Assembly (NCBI RefSeq): GCF_014489515.1
Contig: NZ_CP060782.1
Location: 744,001-808,000 of the forward strand
Direction of reading: 5' to 3'
DNA length: 64,000 bases
Origin: Sphingomonas sediminicola
Lineage (GTDB): Bacteria > Pseudomonadota > Alphaproteobacteria > Sphingomonadales > Sphingomonadaceae
A model generated the notes under the pieces. It was not told where the DNA came from. It saw only the letters and a list, made by a program, of their open reading frames with translations, and made no database searches. The position numbers and the translations under genes were made by a program. Below are positions 53,661 through 62,968 of the stretch, piece after piece. Numbering within the stretch: the first letter of the stretch is position 1; every line of letters starts with the position of its first letter.

Positions 53661-54152
53661 ATGTCTATGGGCGTTTCCCAAGAAGGTGAAGAAGACACGC
53701 CGATGTCTGACATCAACGTGACGCCTCTCGTGGACGTCATGCTGGTGCTTCTGATCATCTTCCTCATCGCGGTTCCCGTCGTGTTGCAGACGGTTCCCGT
53801 CTCGCTTCCGAAGGTTAAGTACGAAGCCACGACGACGAAGCCGGAAAACGTGAACCTGTCGGTTCGCGGTGGCCCGGGCGGAACGTGCGAAGTCTATTGG
53901 AATCTCACTAAGGTGAATTCCGACGAGCTGCTGCAGCGCGCCGTTAAAAAGCTTGAGGACACGATCAGGGACGTTGGCGGCGTTGAGAACATCACCGAGG
54001 AGAATATGCCGGAAGCGCATATTCGCGGTGACATCAACACACCTTACCGCTGCATCGGCGGTGCGGTGTTTGCTATGCAACGCGCTGGTTTCGCTCGCGT
54101 CGGCTTCATTTCCGAGCCGCCCGCGGGTGAAGGCACGACGACGCGCCTGTAA
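53661..54152 (+). CDS. exbD: ExbD family biopolymer transport protein, copy 1
   Basis: A 163-residue, single-pass inner membrane protein. MSDINVTPLVDVMLVLLIIFLIAVPVVLQTVPVSLPK contains the membrane Asp (in VDVMLV) that carries protons. The periplasmic part is long and has the odd segment GGPGGTCEVYWNLTKVNSDELLQRAVKKLEDTIRDVGGVENITEENMPEAHIRGD. It lies 77 bases after exbB and 17 bases before the second exbD. Confidence 0.95.
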   Translation: MSMGVSQEGEEDTPMSDINVTPLVDVMLVLLIIFLIAVPVVLQTVPVSLPKVKYEATTTKPENVNLSVRGGPGGTCEVYWNLTKVNSDELLQRAVKKLEDTIRDVGGVENITEENMPEAHIRGDINTPYRCIGGAVFAMQRAGFARVGFISEPPAGEGTTTRL

Positions 54153-54169
54153 TTTAGGAGCTTATCGCC

Positions 54170-54601
54170 ATGGCGATGCAAACCACCAGTGACAACACCA
54201 GTGGCGAGCCGATGATGGATATCAACATGACGCCGTTGATCGACGTCATGCTGGTTCTCCTCATCATGTTCATCATTACCATTCCGATCCAGACGCACGC
54301 GGTGAAGCTCGACCTTCCGGTCGATCAGCCGAACACGCCCCCGCCGCCGATCGACCCTGTGAAGAACAAGGTTGTGATCACGGCCGGTGGTCAGATCCTG
54401 TGGAACGGTACGCCAGTGCAACCGGAACAGCTGCGTCAGTATCTCGAGCTCTCGCAGCAGATTCAGCCGATTCCCGAGCTGCACCTGCAGCCGGAGCCGG
54501 AAGCCCGCTACGAGCTAGTTGATCAAGTGCTTGCGATCACGAAGAAAGCCCACGTCGAAAAGATGGGCTTCGTGGGCAACGAAGCCTATATGAAGTTCTA
54601 A
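54170..54601 (+). CDS. exbD: ExbD family biopolymer transport protein, copy 2
   Basis: A 143-residue protein: MMDINMTPLIDVMLVLLIMFIITIPIQTHAVKLDLPVDQPNTPPPPIDP, with the membrane Asp in LIDVMLV. The rest is a periplasmic domain (KNKVVITAGGQILWNGTPVQPEQLRQYLELSQQIQPIPELHLQPEPEARYELVDQVLAITKKAHVEKMGFVGNEAYMKF). Two ExbDs per operon are usual in Sphingomonads and some other alphaproteobacteria. Confidence 0.95.
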   Translation: MAMQTTSDNTSGEPMMDINMTPLIDVMLVLLIMFIITIPIQTHAVKLDLPVDQPNTPPPPIDPVKNKVVITAGGQILWNGTPVQPEQLRQYLELSQQIQPIPELHLQPEPEARYELVDQVLAITKKAHVEKMGFVGNEAYMKF

Positions 54602-54626
54602 GGCGGCTTTCCGTCTACCCTCTTGA

Positions 54627-54652
54627 GGCGGCCCTTCTGGGCCGCCTTTTTT
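54627..54652 (+). terminator. Rho-independent terminator of the tonB-exbBDD operon
   Basis: Perfect eight-base stem GGCGGCCC / GGGCCGCC with a TTCT loop, followed by TTTTTT. It sits 26 bases after the second exbD stop and just before the convergent lyase gene. Confidence 0.92.
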
Positions 54653-54664
54653 CGTATTGAGGCC

Positions 54665-55851
54665 TCAGCTTGCTGGATGAATGGCAAGGGCCTGGGCCAG
54701 ATCCGCGATGAGGTCGTCGGGATCCTCGAGACCGACGTGAAGGCGCACCAGCGGACCGCCGTAATCACGTTTGGATGCGGTGCGGATGGGATCGGGCTCT
54801 GCCGGGACGGCGAGGCTTTCGAATCCGCCCCAGCTGTAGCCAATGCCGAATAGCTCCAGGCTCTCGACCAGCCGGTCGCGCGCTGCGTCTCCGCCCCCTT
54901 CAAGGCGAAACCGAACAGGCCTGATGAACCCAGGAAGTCGCGGCGCCAGAATTCGTGGCCGGGACAATCGGCGAAGGCGGGATGGATGATCCGCTCTACC
55001 TGCGGCTGGTCCTTCAGCCAGTGAGCAACCTTCACGGCGCCGAGCTCATGCTGCCGAAGCCGGACGCCGAGGGTCCGAAGCCCGCGAGCGGCGAGGTAGG
55101 CGTCGTCGGGACTGACGTACTGGCCGAAGCTTCGGCCCGTCCGGCTCAGCCGTTCCCAATGCGACGGGGCTGCGGTGACTGCGCCCATCATCAGATCGGA
55201 ATGTCCGGAGATGTATTTGGTGCAAGCGACGATCGCGAGATCGACGCCCTTGGCGATCGCCGGGAAAAAAAAGGACGTCGCCCAGGTGTTATCGAGCAAG
55301 GTGGTGAGTCCGCGCTTCTTCGCCATGGCGCAGATGGCGGGCACGTCCTGCACCTCGAACGTCAGCGAGCCTGGGCTTTCCATGAAGATCGCCCGCGTCT
55401 TGTCAGAGATCATCGCCTCCAACTCTTCTGGCGTGGCGACCGGATCGTAATAGCGCGTGGCGATGCCCAGCCGCTTGAGTTCACGGTCGCAGAAATGGCG
55501 TGTCGGACCGTAGGCGCTGTCCACCATCAGAAGCTCGTCGCCGGGACCGAGAACGCTGGTCAGCGCGATCGAAACCGCGGCGGATCCGGAGGGGAACAGG
55601 CGCGTCCCGGCAGCGCCCGGCTCGAGATCGGTCAGCGCTTCGGCGAGCGACCATTGGGTCCAGGTTCCGTTGCGTCCGTAGCTGAGCCTACCGTCCTCGG
55701 GCGGATAGGCGGCGTGGATTTCCTCGACGCTATCGAAAAGGATCGTCGAAGTTCGCGACACCGGCACGTTGACCATGCCGCGCAGCCACTCCTTGCGCCG
55801 GCCGCCTAGAACGAGCTTTGTGTCCGGATGCATCGGCTTCTTGTCGCTCAT
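54665..55851 (-). CDS. metC: Cys/Met metabolism PLP enzyme, probably cystathionine beta-lyase (frameshifted in this sequence)
   Basis: PLP-dependent trans-sulfuration enzyme. Motifs: NVPVSRTSTILFDSVEEIHA, SYGRNGTWTQWSLAEALTDLEPGAAGTRLFPSGSAAVSIALTSVLGPGDELLMVDSAYGPTRHFCD, the cofactor-binding ATSFFFPAIAKGVDLAIVACTKYISGHSDLMMGAV with the Schiff-base Lys in TKYISGHSD. The frame is lost after GFALKG; adding one G to the GGGGG run (54894-54898) restores GGDAARDRLVESLELFGIGYSWGGFESLAVPAEPDPIRTASKR and the C-terminus. Repaired length about 395. The ATG at 55851 follows the reading MSDKKPMHPDT. Confidence 0.9.
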
Positions 55852-55895
55852 CGACTGCAACCTAGCCCAAGCGCGTTCGGAAGGGGAAGCTGACC

Positions 55896-56171
55896 TTGTC
55901 GTGCCAGATTGCAGTCCGAGTGACGCCGCGTTCCGCAAATCCGGGCTTCGGCGGCTGGCGGGCCGGAACCGACGGGCGGGAAGAGCTGGAGGTCCGCGTC
56001 TCGGAGGCTCCCACCGATGGCGCTGCGAACTCGGCCGTCATCAAGCTGCTGGCGAAGGCTCTCGGAGTCCCGCGTTCGGATGTCGATATCGTCAGCGGAC
56101 ATGCGAGCCGGCACAAGCGAATTGCCGTGGCGCTCGATGCGGACGAGGTGAGGCGAAGGCTTGGCAATTAG
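55896..56171 (+). CDS. DUF167 (YggU) family protein
   Basis: A 91-residue protein: IAVRVTPRSANPGFGG..., LEVRVSEAPTDGAANSAVIKLLAKALGVPRSDVDIVSGHASRHKRIAVAL is the DUF167 signature (V.PR......DG.AN.A....LAK.L.V....V.I..G..S..K). The start appears to be TTG at 55896. Function is unknown; the family is small and widespread. It overlaps the amidohydrolase gene by four bases at its end. Confidence 0.9.
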   Translation: MSCQIAVRVTPRSANPGFGGWRAGTDGREELEVRVSEAPTDGAANSAVIKLLAKALGVPRSDVDIVSGHASRHKRIAVALDADEVRRRLGN

Positions 56172-57424
56172 GGCGCGCGGACGACTTTTCCGCCCTTGAT
56201 CACCAGTTTCACGTTGCGAACCATCGAGATGTCGCGGGTCGGGTCGCCATCGACTGCAACCAGGTCGGCGAGAAGCCCCGGGCCGACCGAGCCGCGATCG
56301 GTGAGATGGAATATCGCCGCGTTTCCGGACGTGGCCGCAACCAGCACATCGGCGGTGCGCATTCCGGCGCGCCGCATCGCATCCATCTCCAGCCAATTCT
56401 CCCCGTGGGAATAGACCCCGACGTCGCCGCCCATGCAGATCGGTACGCCGGCTTTCTTCGCCAGCTGGAGAGAGTGGCGGTTCTCCTGGACGCTTTGCGG
56501 TGCGGGTTCCTGACCGTCCCACTTCTCGAAGTAGCGTGCATAGGCTTCCGAGGCGGCGAGCGTCGGGCAAAGTGCGACGTTTTTCTGCTTCATCAGGCGG
56601 AACACCTCTTCGGTGCCGCCATAACCATGCTCGATCGTGTCCGTACCGGCGAGAGCGGCGCGGCGCATGCCTTCGGGCGTCGTCGCATGGACGGCGACGG
56701 AGCGCCCAGCATCGTGAGCGGCCGCGACGCCCGCGCTCAACTCGGCCTGCGACAGGGTAGGGCGGCTCGGCTCGCCCTTGCCCCAGTGATAGTCGGCGTA
56801 GAATTTCACGACATCTGCGCCCCCTGCGATCTGGTCGCGAACCGCGCGCACAATTTCCTCGACGCCGCTGACTTCCTGGGCGCCCTGCGGGATCGCCATT
56901 CCCGGCTCATATCCTTTCGGCCCGTATGCACCGCGGGCAACGATGGCCTTGGTCGCAACGAGGAGGCGAGGGCCGGGGACGATGCCCTGGTCGATCGCCT
57001 GGCGGAGGCCCGCGTCGGCGAAGCCCGCGCCTTCGGTGCCGAGGTCGCGTTCGGTCGTGAAGCCCGCGTCGAGCGTCTTCGCTGCGTGGACGACGGCACG
57101 TGCGGTTCGCAAAGCAAGCGGCTCGTGGAGCACCTGATCGTCCCAGAGCTTTTCATTGTAGGGATGGAGGAAGAGGTGTGAGTGGCCCTCGATCATCCCC
57201 GGCATAAGGGTCGCGCCCGGAAGTTCGATGACGCGGGCATTGGCGGGCGCCGCGACCACGGGCCCAGCGGCGGCGATCCGATCTCCCTCGACAAGCACCG
57301 ACCAACCCTCGTGAGGCTGCGCATTGACGCCGTCGAACACGCGGGCAGGTTTGAGCAGGAGCGTGTCCGCCTGCGCCGGGGCCGCACCCACGAGCAATGC
57401 CGCGAGAAGCAATTTCCTGATCAT
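56168..57424 (-). CDS. Amidohydrolase family protein, exported
   Basis: A 418-residue metal-dependent hydrolase (imidazolonepropionase-like branch) with a signal peptide (MIRKLLLAALLVGAAPAQA). Metal-binding motifs: MPGMIEGHSHLFL (HxH), VVKFYADYHWGKG (Lys), GRSVAVHATTPEG, GTDTIEHGY and VPICMGGDVGVYSHGE (Asp). Similar to secreted prolidase/amidohydrolase proteins. It overlaps the upstream ThuA gene by four bases (ATGA), so the two are co-translated. Confidence 0.92.
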   Translation of the reverse strand: MIRKLLLAALLVGAAPAQADTLLLKPARVFDGVNAQPHEGWSVLVEGDRIAAAGPVVAAPANARVIELPGATLMPGMIEGHSHLFLHPYNEKLWDDQVLHEPLALRTARAVVHAAKTLDAGFTTERDLGTEGAGFADAGLRQAIDQGIVPGPRLLVATKAIVARGAYGPKGYEPGMAIPQGAQEVSGVEEIVRAVRDQIAGGADVVKFYADYHWGKGEPSRPTLSQAELSAGVAAAHDAGRSVAVHATTPEGMRRAALAGTDTIEHGYGGTEEVFRLMKQKNVALCPTLAASEAYARYFEKWDGQEPAPQSVQENRHSLQLAKKAGVPICMGGDVGVYSHGENWLEMDAMRRAGMRTADVLVAATSGNAAIFHLTDRGSVGPGLLADLVAVDGDPTRDISMVRNVKLVIKGGKVVRAP

Positions 57425-58185
57425 CGGCGCCTCAACACCCAGTCGAGTCCGTTCGCAACATGCTTGAGGAAGTACGGCTCCGAATAGCTTTCGGTCGTGT
57501 GGCCCATCGCCGTGTAGAAGACGCGGCCCTCGTTGATCTGGCGAGTCCACGAGATCGGGTTGGGATTGATGTCCTTTTCACCGATCGAAGTGGGATCGAG
57601 CGTCACCAGCACCTTCGAAACGGGGTCATAGTCCTCGAAATAATACCATTCGTCCGTACGGTCGGCGGTTCGCGGCAGTCCCTGGACGGCCGGATCCGAC
57701 GGGGCGACGATGGTGACCCGTCCCTTCGGAGTGCCGGTGGGATGACGGGCGAAGTGACCGCCGATCATCCGCCCGTACCAGGGCCAGCTGTAGTGAGAGT
57801 CCGCCGCGGCGTGGATGGCGACAATGCCACCGCCGTTGCGGACGAACTGCTGGAGCGCATCGCGGCGATCGCCGACCAGCCATTCCGAATCCGGCTTCTT
57901 CGGATCGGTCGTGCAACTGAGCATCACGATCGCCTTGAAGCGCTTCAGGTTGGTCGCGGAAAAGACCGTCGGATCTTCCGACGCGATCACCGCGAGCCCG
58001 CGCCGCGCGGCCATGGCACTGACCGCCTTGACGCCCGCTGGTATGGAATCGTGACGATATCCGGTCGTGCCTGAGTAAATCAGGATCGCGCCATTCGCCT
58101 GAGGGCCCGCAAAACCGGGCGAGGCCAGCAGAAAAAAGAAAATCAGCGCCAAGAAGGCTCGGAAGTTCACCAGGTTCACTCCCAA
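57421..58185 (-). CDS. ThuA domain protein, exported
   Basis: A 254-residue protein with a signal peptide (VNFRAFLALIFFFLLASPGFAG) followed by a ThuA/glutamine amidotransferase-like domain: ILIYSGTTGYRHDSIPAGVKAVSAMAARRG, RFKAIVMLSCTTDPKKPDSEWLV, FVRNGGGIVAIHAAADSHYSWPWYGRMIGGHFARHPTGTPKGRVTI, and RQINEGRVFYTAMGHTTESYSEPYFLKHVANGL. ThuA proteins are linked to sugar catabolism (trehalose utilisation), but the role here is unknown. Confidence 0.9.
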   Translation of the reverse strand: MGVNLVNFRAFLALIFFFLLASPGFAGPQANGAILIYSGTTGYRHDSIPAGVKAVSAMAARRGLAVIASEDPTVFSATNLKRFKAIVMLSCTTDPKKPDSEWLVGDRRDALQQFVRNGGGIVAIHAAADSHYSWPWYGRMIGGHFARHPTGTPKGRVTIVAPSDPAVQGLPRTADRTDEWYYFEDYDPVSKVLVTLDPTSIGEKDINPNPISWTRQINEGRVFYTAMGHTTESYSEPYFLKHVANGLDWVLRRR

Positions 58186-58333
58186 CGCGCGCAGGCAGGC
58201 GCAAACGCGAGTCGGAACTCACGATTTGATCGAGATACGACGGAACCGGCCATTCCTACTGTGGAACACAGAAACCCCGCTGTAGGAAAGGGTTTCCTCC
58301 GTGCTATGCGGCAGGTGGGTTCAACCGACGCAG

Positions 58334-58888
58334 TCAGGGTTGCTTGGTGCGAAGTAGCATCGACGTGTCGTAGCCCAGGTCCTTCGCACGTTCGATCAGC
58401 TTCTGGACTTCCGCTTCTGCCGGTGTCGCTTCGCGGGTCAATATCCACAGATATCGCCCGGACGGCTCACCCACAATCGACCAGCCATAGTCGTCAGCGT
58501 GATCGAGCACCCAATAGTCTCCGTAGAACGGACCGAAAAAGCTGACTTTCAGCTTGGCTTTGGTTTCGTCATCAACCACTTTGGCATGACCTCGTGCTTC
58601 GCTCGACTTGCCATCGGGCTTCCGGCACCGGTTGACCACGTCGATGCTAGCATCCGCCCGGAGCGAATAATCCGCGGTTACGCCTTCGCATCCTTTCTGG
58701 AAGCTCTGTTCGTAACGGGCAATCTCATACCAACGGCCGAGGTACTTCTGCAGATCGACAGGCTTGTTTGGCTGTGGAACGGAACGGTTCCCGATTGGGT
58801 GCCGGGAAACCAGGGTCGAGCATGCCGCAAGGCCGATGGCAGCCAGGCCGAAACCCCCAAGTGCCAACAGTTTTGAAATCAGTCTCAC
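58334..58888 (-). CDS. Lipocalin-type outer membrane lipoprotein (Blc-like)
   Basis: From the GTG at 58888: VRLISKLLALGGFGLAAIGLAAC is a lipoprotein signal with a lipobox (GLAAC). The lipocalin motifs NKPVDLQKYLGRWYEIARYEQSFQKGCEGVTADYSL and GPFYGDYWVLDHADDYGWSIVGEPSGRYLWILTREATPAEAEVQKLIERAKDLGYDTSMLLRTKQ are clear, close to E. coli Blc. Expected to bind lysophospholipid or fatty acid at the outer membrane. Upstream reading to 58960 runs into repeat sequence and is rejected. Confidence 0.92.
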   Translation of the reverse strand: MRLISKLLALGGFGLAAIGLAACSTLVSRHPIGNRSVPQPNKPVDLQKYLGRWYEIARYEQSFQKGCEGVTADYSLRADASIDVVNRCRKPDGKSSEARGHAKVVDDETKAKLKVSFFGPFYGDYWVLDHADDYGWSIVGEPSGRYLWILTREATPAEAEVQKLIERAKDLGYDTSMLLRTKQP

Positions 58889-58946
58889 CGCCGCCGAACG
58901 ATGAACGTGATTGGTCGTTCCCCTCTCGAGTGTCCGCACGGGGCAA

Positions 58947-58972
58947 TGTCCGCTTCCCACCCAACGCAGACA
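58947..58972. repeat. Short palindromic repeat, copy 1
   Basis: TGTCCGC...GCAGACA, 26 bases, in the gap between lipocalin and the GCS2-type gene. Related copies: 58985-59010, 63344-63369 and 63757-63781. A similar repeat, whose translation yields RNGSKADI-like peptides, is scattered through many alphaproteobacterial genomes. Confidence 0.8.
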
Positions 58973-58984
58973 TTAGCAGGCTAG

Positions 58985-59010
58985 TGTCCGCTTTCGACCC
59001 ATTGCGGACA
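58985..59010. repeat. Short palindromic repeat, copy 2
   Basis: TGTCCGC...GCGGACA, 26 bases, 12 bases after copy 1. Its arms and centre (TTTCGACCCATT) agree closely with copy 3. Confidence 0.85.
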
Positions 59011-59053
59011 TTCACGGAATCATTGTCTATACCTCCATCAGAGAGTGAACAGC

Positions 59054-60474
59054 ATGGGCCAGGAAATCCGGGGTCGCGAGTTTTCCGCAGAGGATCTCGC
59101 ACGGTTTCGAAGGCGGCTAGCGCAAGAGACCGGGTCACTGCGCGAAACCTTCGCTGCCGGCCGATCCTCAAGCGCCGGACCCTTCATTGGTCTGGAGCTC
59201 GAAATCTGGCTGATCGACCACAATTTCTTCCCGGCGCCACACAATCAATTGTTTCTCGAACGCCTCGCCGACCCATGCGTGGTTGCCGAGCTTTCGCAGT
59301 TCAATATCGAGATCAATGCGCCTGTAGAGCGGCTTGAAGGCCCCGGCTTCCATCGCATGCACAAGCATCTGTCGGAGACTATGCGTCGTTGCGCCGCCAA
59401 CGCTCATGACGACATCGACACGGTAATCGCGATCGGGACCTTGCCGACCCTTCGACAGCAAGACCTTTCACTCGAAGCAATGACGCCTTCCCATCGCTAC
59501 CAAGCCCTCAACCGCGAAGCGATGCGCCTTAGGGCGGCATGCCGTTGAATGTAGACATCGATTGCGCGCTTCCCGGCGGCCATCCTTTCCTCGCTTGCTT
59601 CAAGCACGTGATGCTTGAGGCGGCAGCTACGTCATTCCAGCTCCACCTCCAGGTGCCGCCGGACTTGATATCGCGCACCTACAATGCGTCGCTGATGTTG
59701 ACTGGCCCGCTGGTCGCGATCGGCGCGAACTCGCCCTTCTTGTTCGGGCAGCCGCTCTGGAGGGAAACACGGATTCCGATTTTCGAGCAATCGCTTCAGC
59801 AGCCTCATGGTCCCCAACGGGTCACATTGGGAACGAAGTATGCTGGGACCGATATCACCGAGTTGTTCGAGGAGAATTTGAGAGATTATCCGGTCCTTTT
59901 GCCGGTCGAGCCCCAGGATCCCGTGCGCTGTTATTCCTGCTTGCGCCTGCACAATGGCACGATATGGCGCTGGATCCGGCCGATTGTCGGTTTTGACCCG
60001 GACGGAACGCCCCACATCAGGATCGAGCAGCGCGTCCTTCCGGCCGGGCCAACGGTGCGCGACATGATGGCCAATGCCGCACTCTATTTCGGCGCAGTCC
60101 ACGTGCTCGCGCGTGAGCTCGACAATGCTGAAGCGATGCTGCCTTTTGCATCAATGCGGGAGAATTTCTACGAAGCTGCTCGCTTCGGTCTCGACGCCGA
60201 AATTCATTGGCTGAACGGGACCGGGAAACGCTCTATCCGCGGTGTTCTGAGCGAGATCCTCCCACTGGCGGCCGAGGGACTGGCCGCGCAGGGGATGGAT
60301 GATGACCTCATTGATCATTATCTCCATATCATCTCGTCGCGGCTGGCTTGCGGTCGCAATGGTGCGGATTGGCAGCTCGCCCATTTCGATCGGTACGGAG
60401 ACCTCCACAAGCTAACGGCTGCTTATGTCGAGAACCAGAGGACCGGGAGACCGGTTCACGAATGGGCCCTTTAA
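59054..60474 (+). CDS. GCS2-type glutamate-cysteine-ligase-like amide ligase (frameshifted in this sequence)
   Basis: Carboxylate-amine ligase of the GCS2 superfamily. The ATP/metal-binding motif is FIGLELEIWLID (E48, E50 from ATG 59054), followed by FNIEINAPVERLEGPGF and IAIGTLPTLRQ. After REAMRLRG the frame is lost at GGG (59532-59534); one G added leads into GMPLNVDIDCALPGGHPFLACFKHVMLEAAATSFQLHLQVPPDLISRTYNASLML and RYDPYR-like LGTKYAGTDITELFEENLRDY, then RMRIEQRVLPAGPTVRDMMANAALY. Repaired length about 473. It is directly followed by an AspA-like hydrolase gene. Role unknown: glutathione synthesis is possible but an amide ligase on another substrate is equally likely. Confidence 0.85.
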
Positions 60475-60479
60475 GCGAC

Positions 60480-61490
60480 ATGGCGAGGACAACCGGCTTG
60501 GCCATACTCGACGCCCTCCCCGACGGCTTTCTCGACTGCCACGCGCGCGATCTGCACCAGGTGTTGGACGGGCCAACGCTCATCGAGCTGGCGGGCGAAC
60601 GCGGATCACCCCTGTTCGTTTCGATCCTGCTGCATGGCAATGAGGACTCGGGCCTGGGCGCAATTCAGCGCGTCATGAATGGCTACCGGGGTCGGGTGCT
60701 CCCGCGCTCGCTGATGCTGCTGATCGGGAATGTTGAGGCGGCGCGCCATGGGCTGCGCCGGCTGGACGATCAGCCAGACTATAATCGCATCTGGCCCGGA
60801 ACGCCGAACCAAGGCGACACGCCGGAAGCCGGGATGATGGCCAAAGTTCATGCGCGGGCGCTGGCTCGGCACGCCGTGGCCGCCATCGACCTCCACAACA
60901 ATACAGGCCGCAACCCACATTATGCCGTCGTTTGCAATTTCGATCCTCCCACGCTCGGTCTGGCCGCGTTGTTCTCGCGGCGCGCGGTCTGCTTCCGCGG
61001 CATCTTGGGCAGCCAGACCGCTTCGTTCGCCGGCCTAATCCCGGCAATCACCGCCGAATGCGGACTGCCGGGCGAAGCAGCCAACGCACAAGCAGGAGCC
61101 CGCTTCCTCGACGAAGCGCTGAATCTCGACGAGTTGCCGAACGGCGCAAATGAACGGATTATGCTCGAGCTCTACCACACGCTCGGCGTTGTTCGCGTAA
61201 GAGAGGACGTAAGCTTCGGGTTCGGAGTGGGCGAGGCCGAAGTTCGCTTCGACCCGGCCCTCGACAAGAACAATTTCCGAGAGTTGAAGCCCGGAACAGT
61301 GTTGGGGGAAACCCGGCATCAAATGCCGCTACAGATGATTGATGAGAGGGGGCTCGATGTAGCGGCGCATTATTTCGAAACAAGCGGGGGCAAGTTGAAA
61401 CTCCGCAAGCAAGCTGTGCCCGCCATGCTCACGGTAGTGCCGCGCATAGTGAGGCAGGACTGCTTCTGCTATCTCATGGAGCGCCTTTGA
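60480..61490 (+). CDS. Succinylglutamate desuccinylase/aspartoacylase family zinc hydrolase
   Basis: A 336-residue M14-like metallohydrolase. The zinc ligands are in FVSILLHGNEDSG (H52 and E55) and VAAIDLHNNTGRNPHY (third His). NVEAARHGLRRLDDQPDYNRIWPGTPNQGDTP holds the substrate Arg/Asn region, and ITAECGLPGEAANAQAG contains the catalytic Glu. The start at 60480 or the ATG at 60462 (overlapping the ligase stop) is uncertain. Six bases or a short overlap separate it from the ligase gene, so it acts on related amides, perhaps recycling the ligase product. Confidence 0.88.
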   Translation: MARTTGLAILDALPDGFLDCHARDLHQVLDGPTLIELAGERGSPLFVSILLHGNEDSGLGAIQRVMNGYRGRVLPRSLMLLIGNVEAARHGLRRLDDQPDYNRIWPGTPNQGDTPEAGMMAKVHARALARHAVAAIDLHNNTGRNPHYAVVCNFDPPTLGLAALFSRRAVCFRGILGSQTASFAGLIPAITAECGLPGEAANAQAGARFLDEALNLDELPNGANERIMLELYHTLGVVRVREDVSFGFGVGEAEVRFDPALDKNNFRELKPGTVLGETRHQMPLQMIDERGLDVAAHYFETSGGKLKLRKQAVPAMLTVVPRIVRQDCFCYLMERL

Positions 61491-61585
61491 ATTTCTTCAC
61501 ATCTGACTCCGGTTTGAACTCTTACCGGGCCGGCCTATAAACGACCAATCCTGAGCTAGGCTTATCGCGCATCGCCGGCGTTGTT

Positions 61586-62943
61586 TTAGAAAGCGACCCA
61601 AGTGAAGAGTCGGAGGGCGTTGTTGTCACGCGCGTTAGCGCCCGCGAAGTCATAGTTGTGCCGGCGGCCATTGAATTTGCCGTAGAGCGTGTATTGAACA
61701 CCCAATCTCGCATTGAACCTCGGGCCCAGGGGGAATTTTCGGCGCCCCACGGTGTGAAGTCTATCTGGCCGAGCACCCCATTGCTATCGGGCCGGCCATT
61801 GCCGTCGTACAAATCGAAGTCTCGAGAGCCGCTGATGCTGAACGGAGACACCGTCACACCGACCTTGTCGTGCCAGTTATAGCGAACCGCCGCACGCCAC
61901 TCGTTCAGGTCATAACGCCCGCAGTTTGTGTCGGTGCCGTCGCCGACGAGTACAAGCGCGCAGCTCGCGCGCAGGTTGCCTCTCTCATGCTCGAAGCGGA
62001 CATGGGCGCTGAATGAGTCGGATTTACCCATCGATTTTAGCCACGAGCTGTCGAGTCCCCAGTCGGTGTAACGGTCGGTTAAACCACTCGAGCGATCGCG
62101 CTCCGGGAAGATCGCCGCCTTAAGTACATTCGCCCCGACTTCGAAGGTCCCGCCAGCGAGGTCGGCCTGATAGGCAATGCGTCCGTAGGGCGCGATTCCG
62201 TGAAGCGAGCCGGGGTCTTCCGGATCCATGCCGACGAAATCGAGGAACCCGCGGGATGGACTCGAATAGCCTCCGACTTCGGCATAGAATTTGTGGTCGA
62301 ACCAAACATAGGCGGTGAGTCCCAACGCGTTTCCGGCCAGAGGATCGTCGATCAACTCTCCGGCTCCCGGTGTCTGTGAGACCGCGGTCTCCGTAAATGG
62401 AAATCCCCATGCCGGTAGTGTATTCCAAGGATCCTGGGCGGTCGGATTGTTGTTCAGTGTCAGCCCGAGGATCGAATCCTGGCCGAACAGCTTGGCGTTC
62501 GTGACGGCGCGAATGTCTATGTTGTCCCACGACCAAGCATGTTCGACGCCGTCATAGGTGACGAGCTGGGCAAAGCCGCCAAGATGTTCACCGATTCCGC
62601 CGGCGACAAACAGACTAGCTTGATCAAGCACCAGATTGTTGTTGCGACTTAAGTGCTCCGGCGGTGGAACCTGATCCTTCTGCGTATGCGTCCATGAGGC
62701 GATTGCCATCGCCGAGAGTGGCACTGATTTATGCATGCGCAGCGTATAGCCGCCCAGTTTGAACTCGCGCCCGAACTGAGTGAGTTCGGGTCCGAAGCCG
62801 CCTACGTGGCAAGCGGCGCAATTGCGTCCTGTCTGCTCTGCAAAAGCGGGAACGGCTTGTGCCGGGCGATGGAATGCCAAGGCGATTCCGAAGAGGACCG
62901 CTCCTGGGAGAAAGGTCGATACCCAACTGACCCGTATCGTCAT
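61586..62943 (-). CDS. Fused monohaem cytochrome-porin (Cyc2-like), frameshifted in this sequence
   Basis: N-terminal signal peptide, then a single haem c motif CAACH (C42, C45, H46) in VPAFAEQTGRNCAACHVGGFGPELTQFGREFKLGGYTLR, and then about 350 residues of alternating beta-strands with aromatic ends (FVAGGIGEHLGGFAQLVTYD, LGLTAYVWFDHKFYAEVGGYSS, VRYNWHDKVGVTVSPFSISGSRDFDLYD). This is the layout of Cyc2, an outer membrane cytochrome-porin of iron oxidisers. The frame is lost near ENSP; adding one C opposite GGGGG (61729-61733) gives NARLGVQYTLYGKFNGRRHNYDFAGANARDNNALRLFTWVAF, a final porin strand ending in Phe. Repaired length about 452. Confidence 0.85.
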
Positions 62944-62968
62944 GCCGCCGCCCCTCTGGCCATGATGT

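Noticed and set aside
55852..55895. SAM riboswitch upstream of the metC-type gene
   Set aside because: The gap to the divergent DUF167 gene is only 44 bases and has no riboswitch-like structure.
58725..59171. Short reading frame containing RNGSKADT and MSALGGKRTL
   Set aside because: It is a translation of the palindromic repeat units, a known false gene in many alphaproteobacterial genomes.
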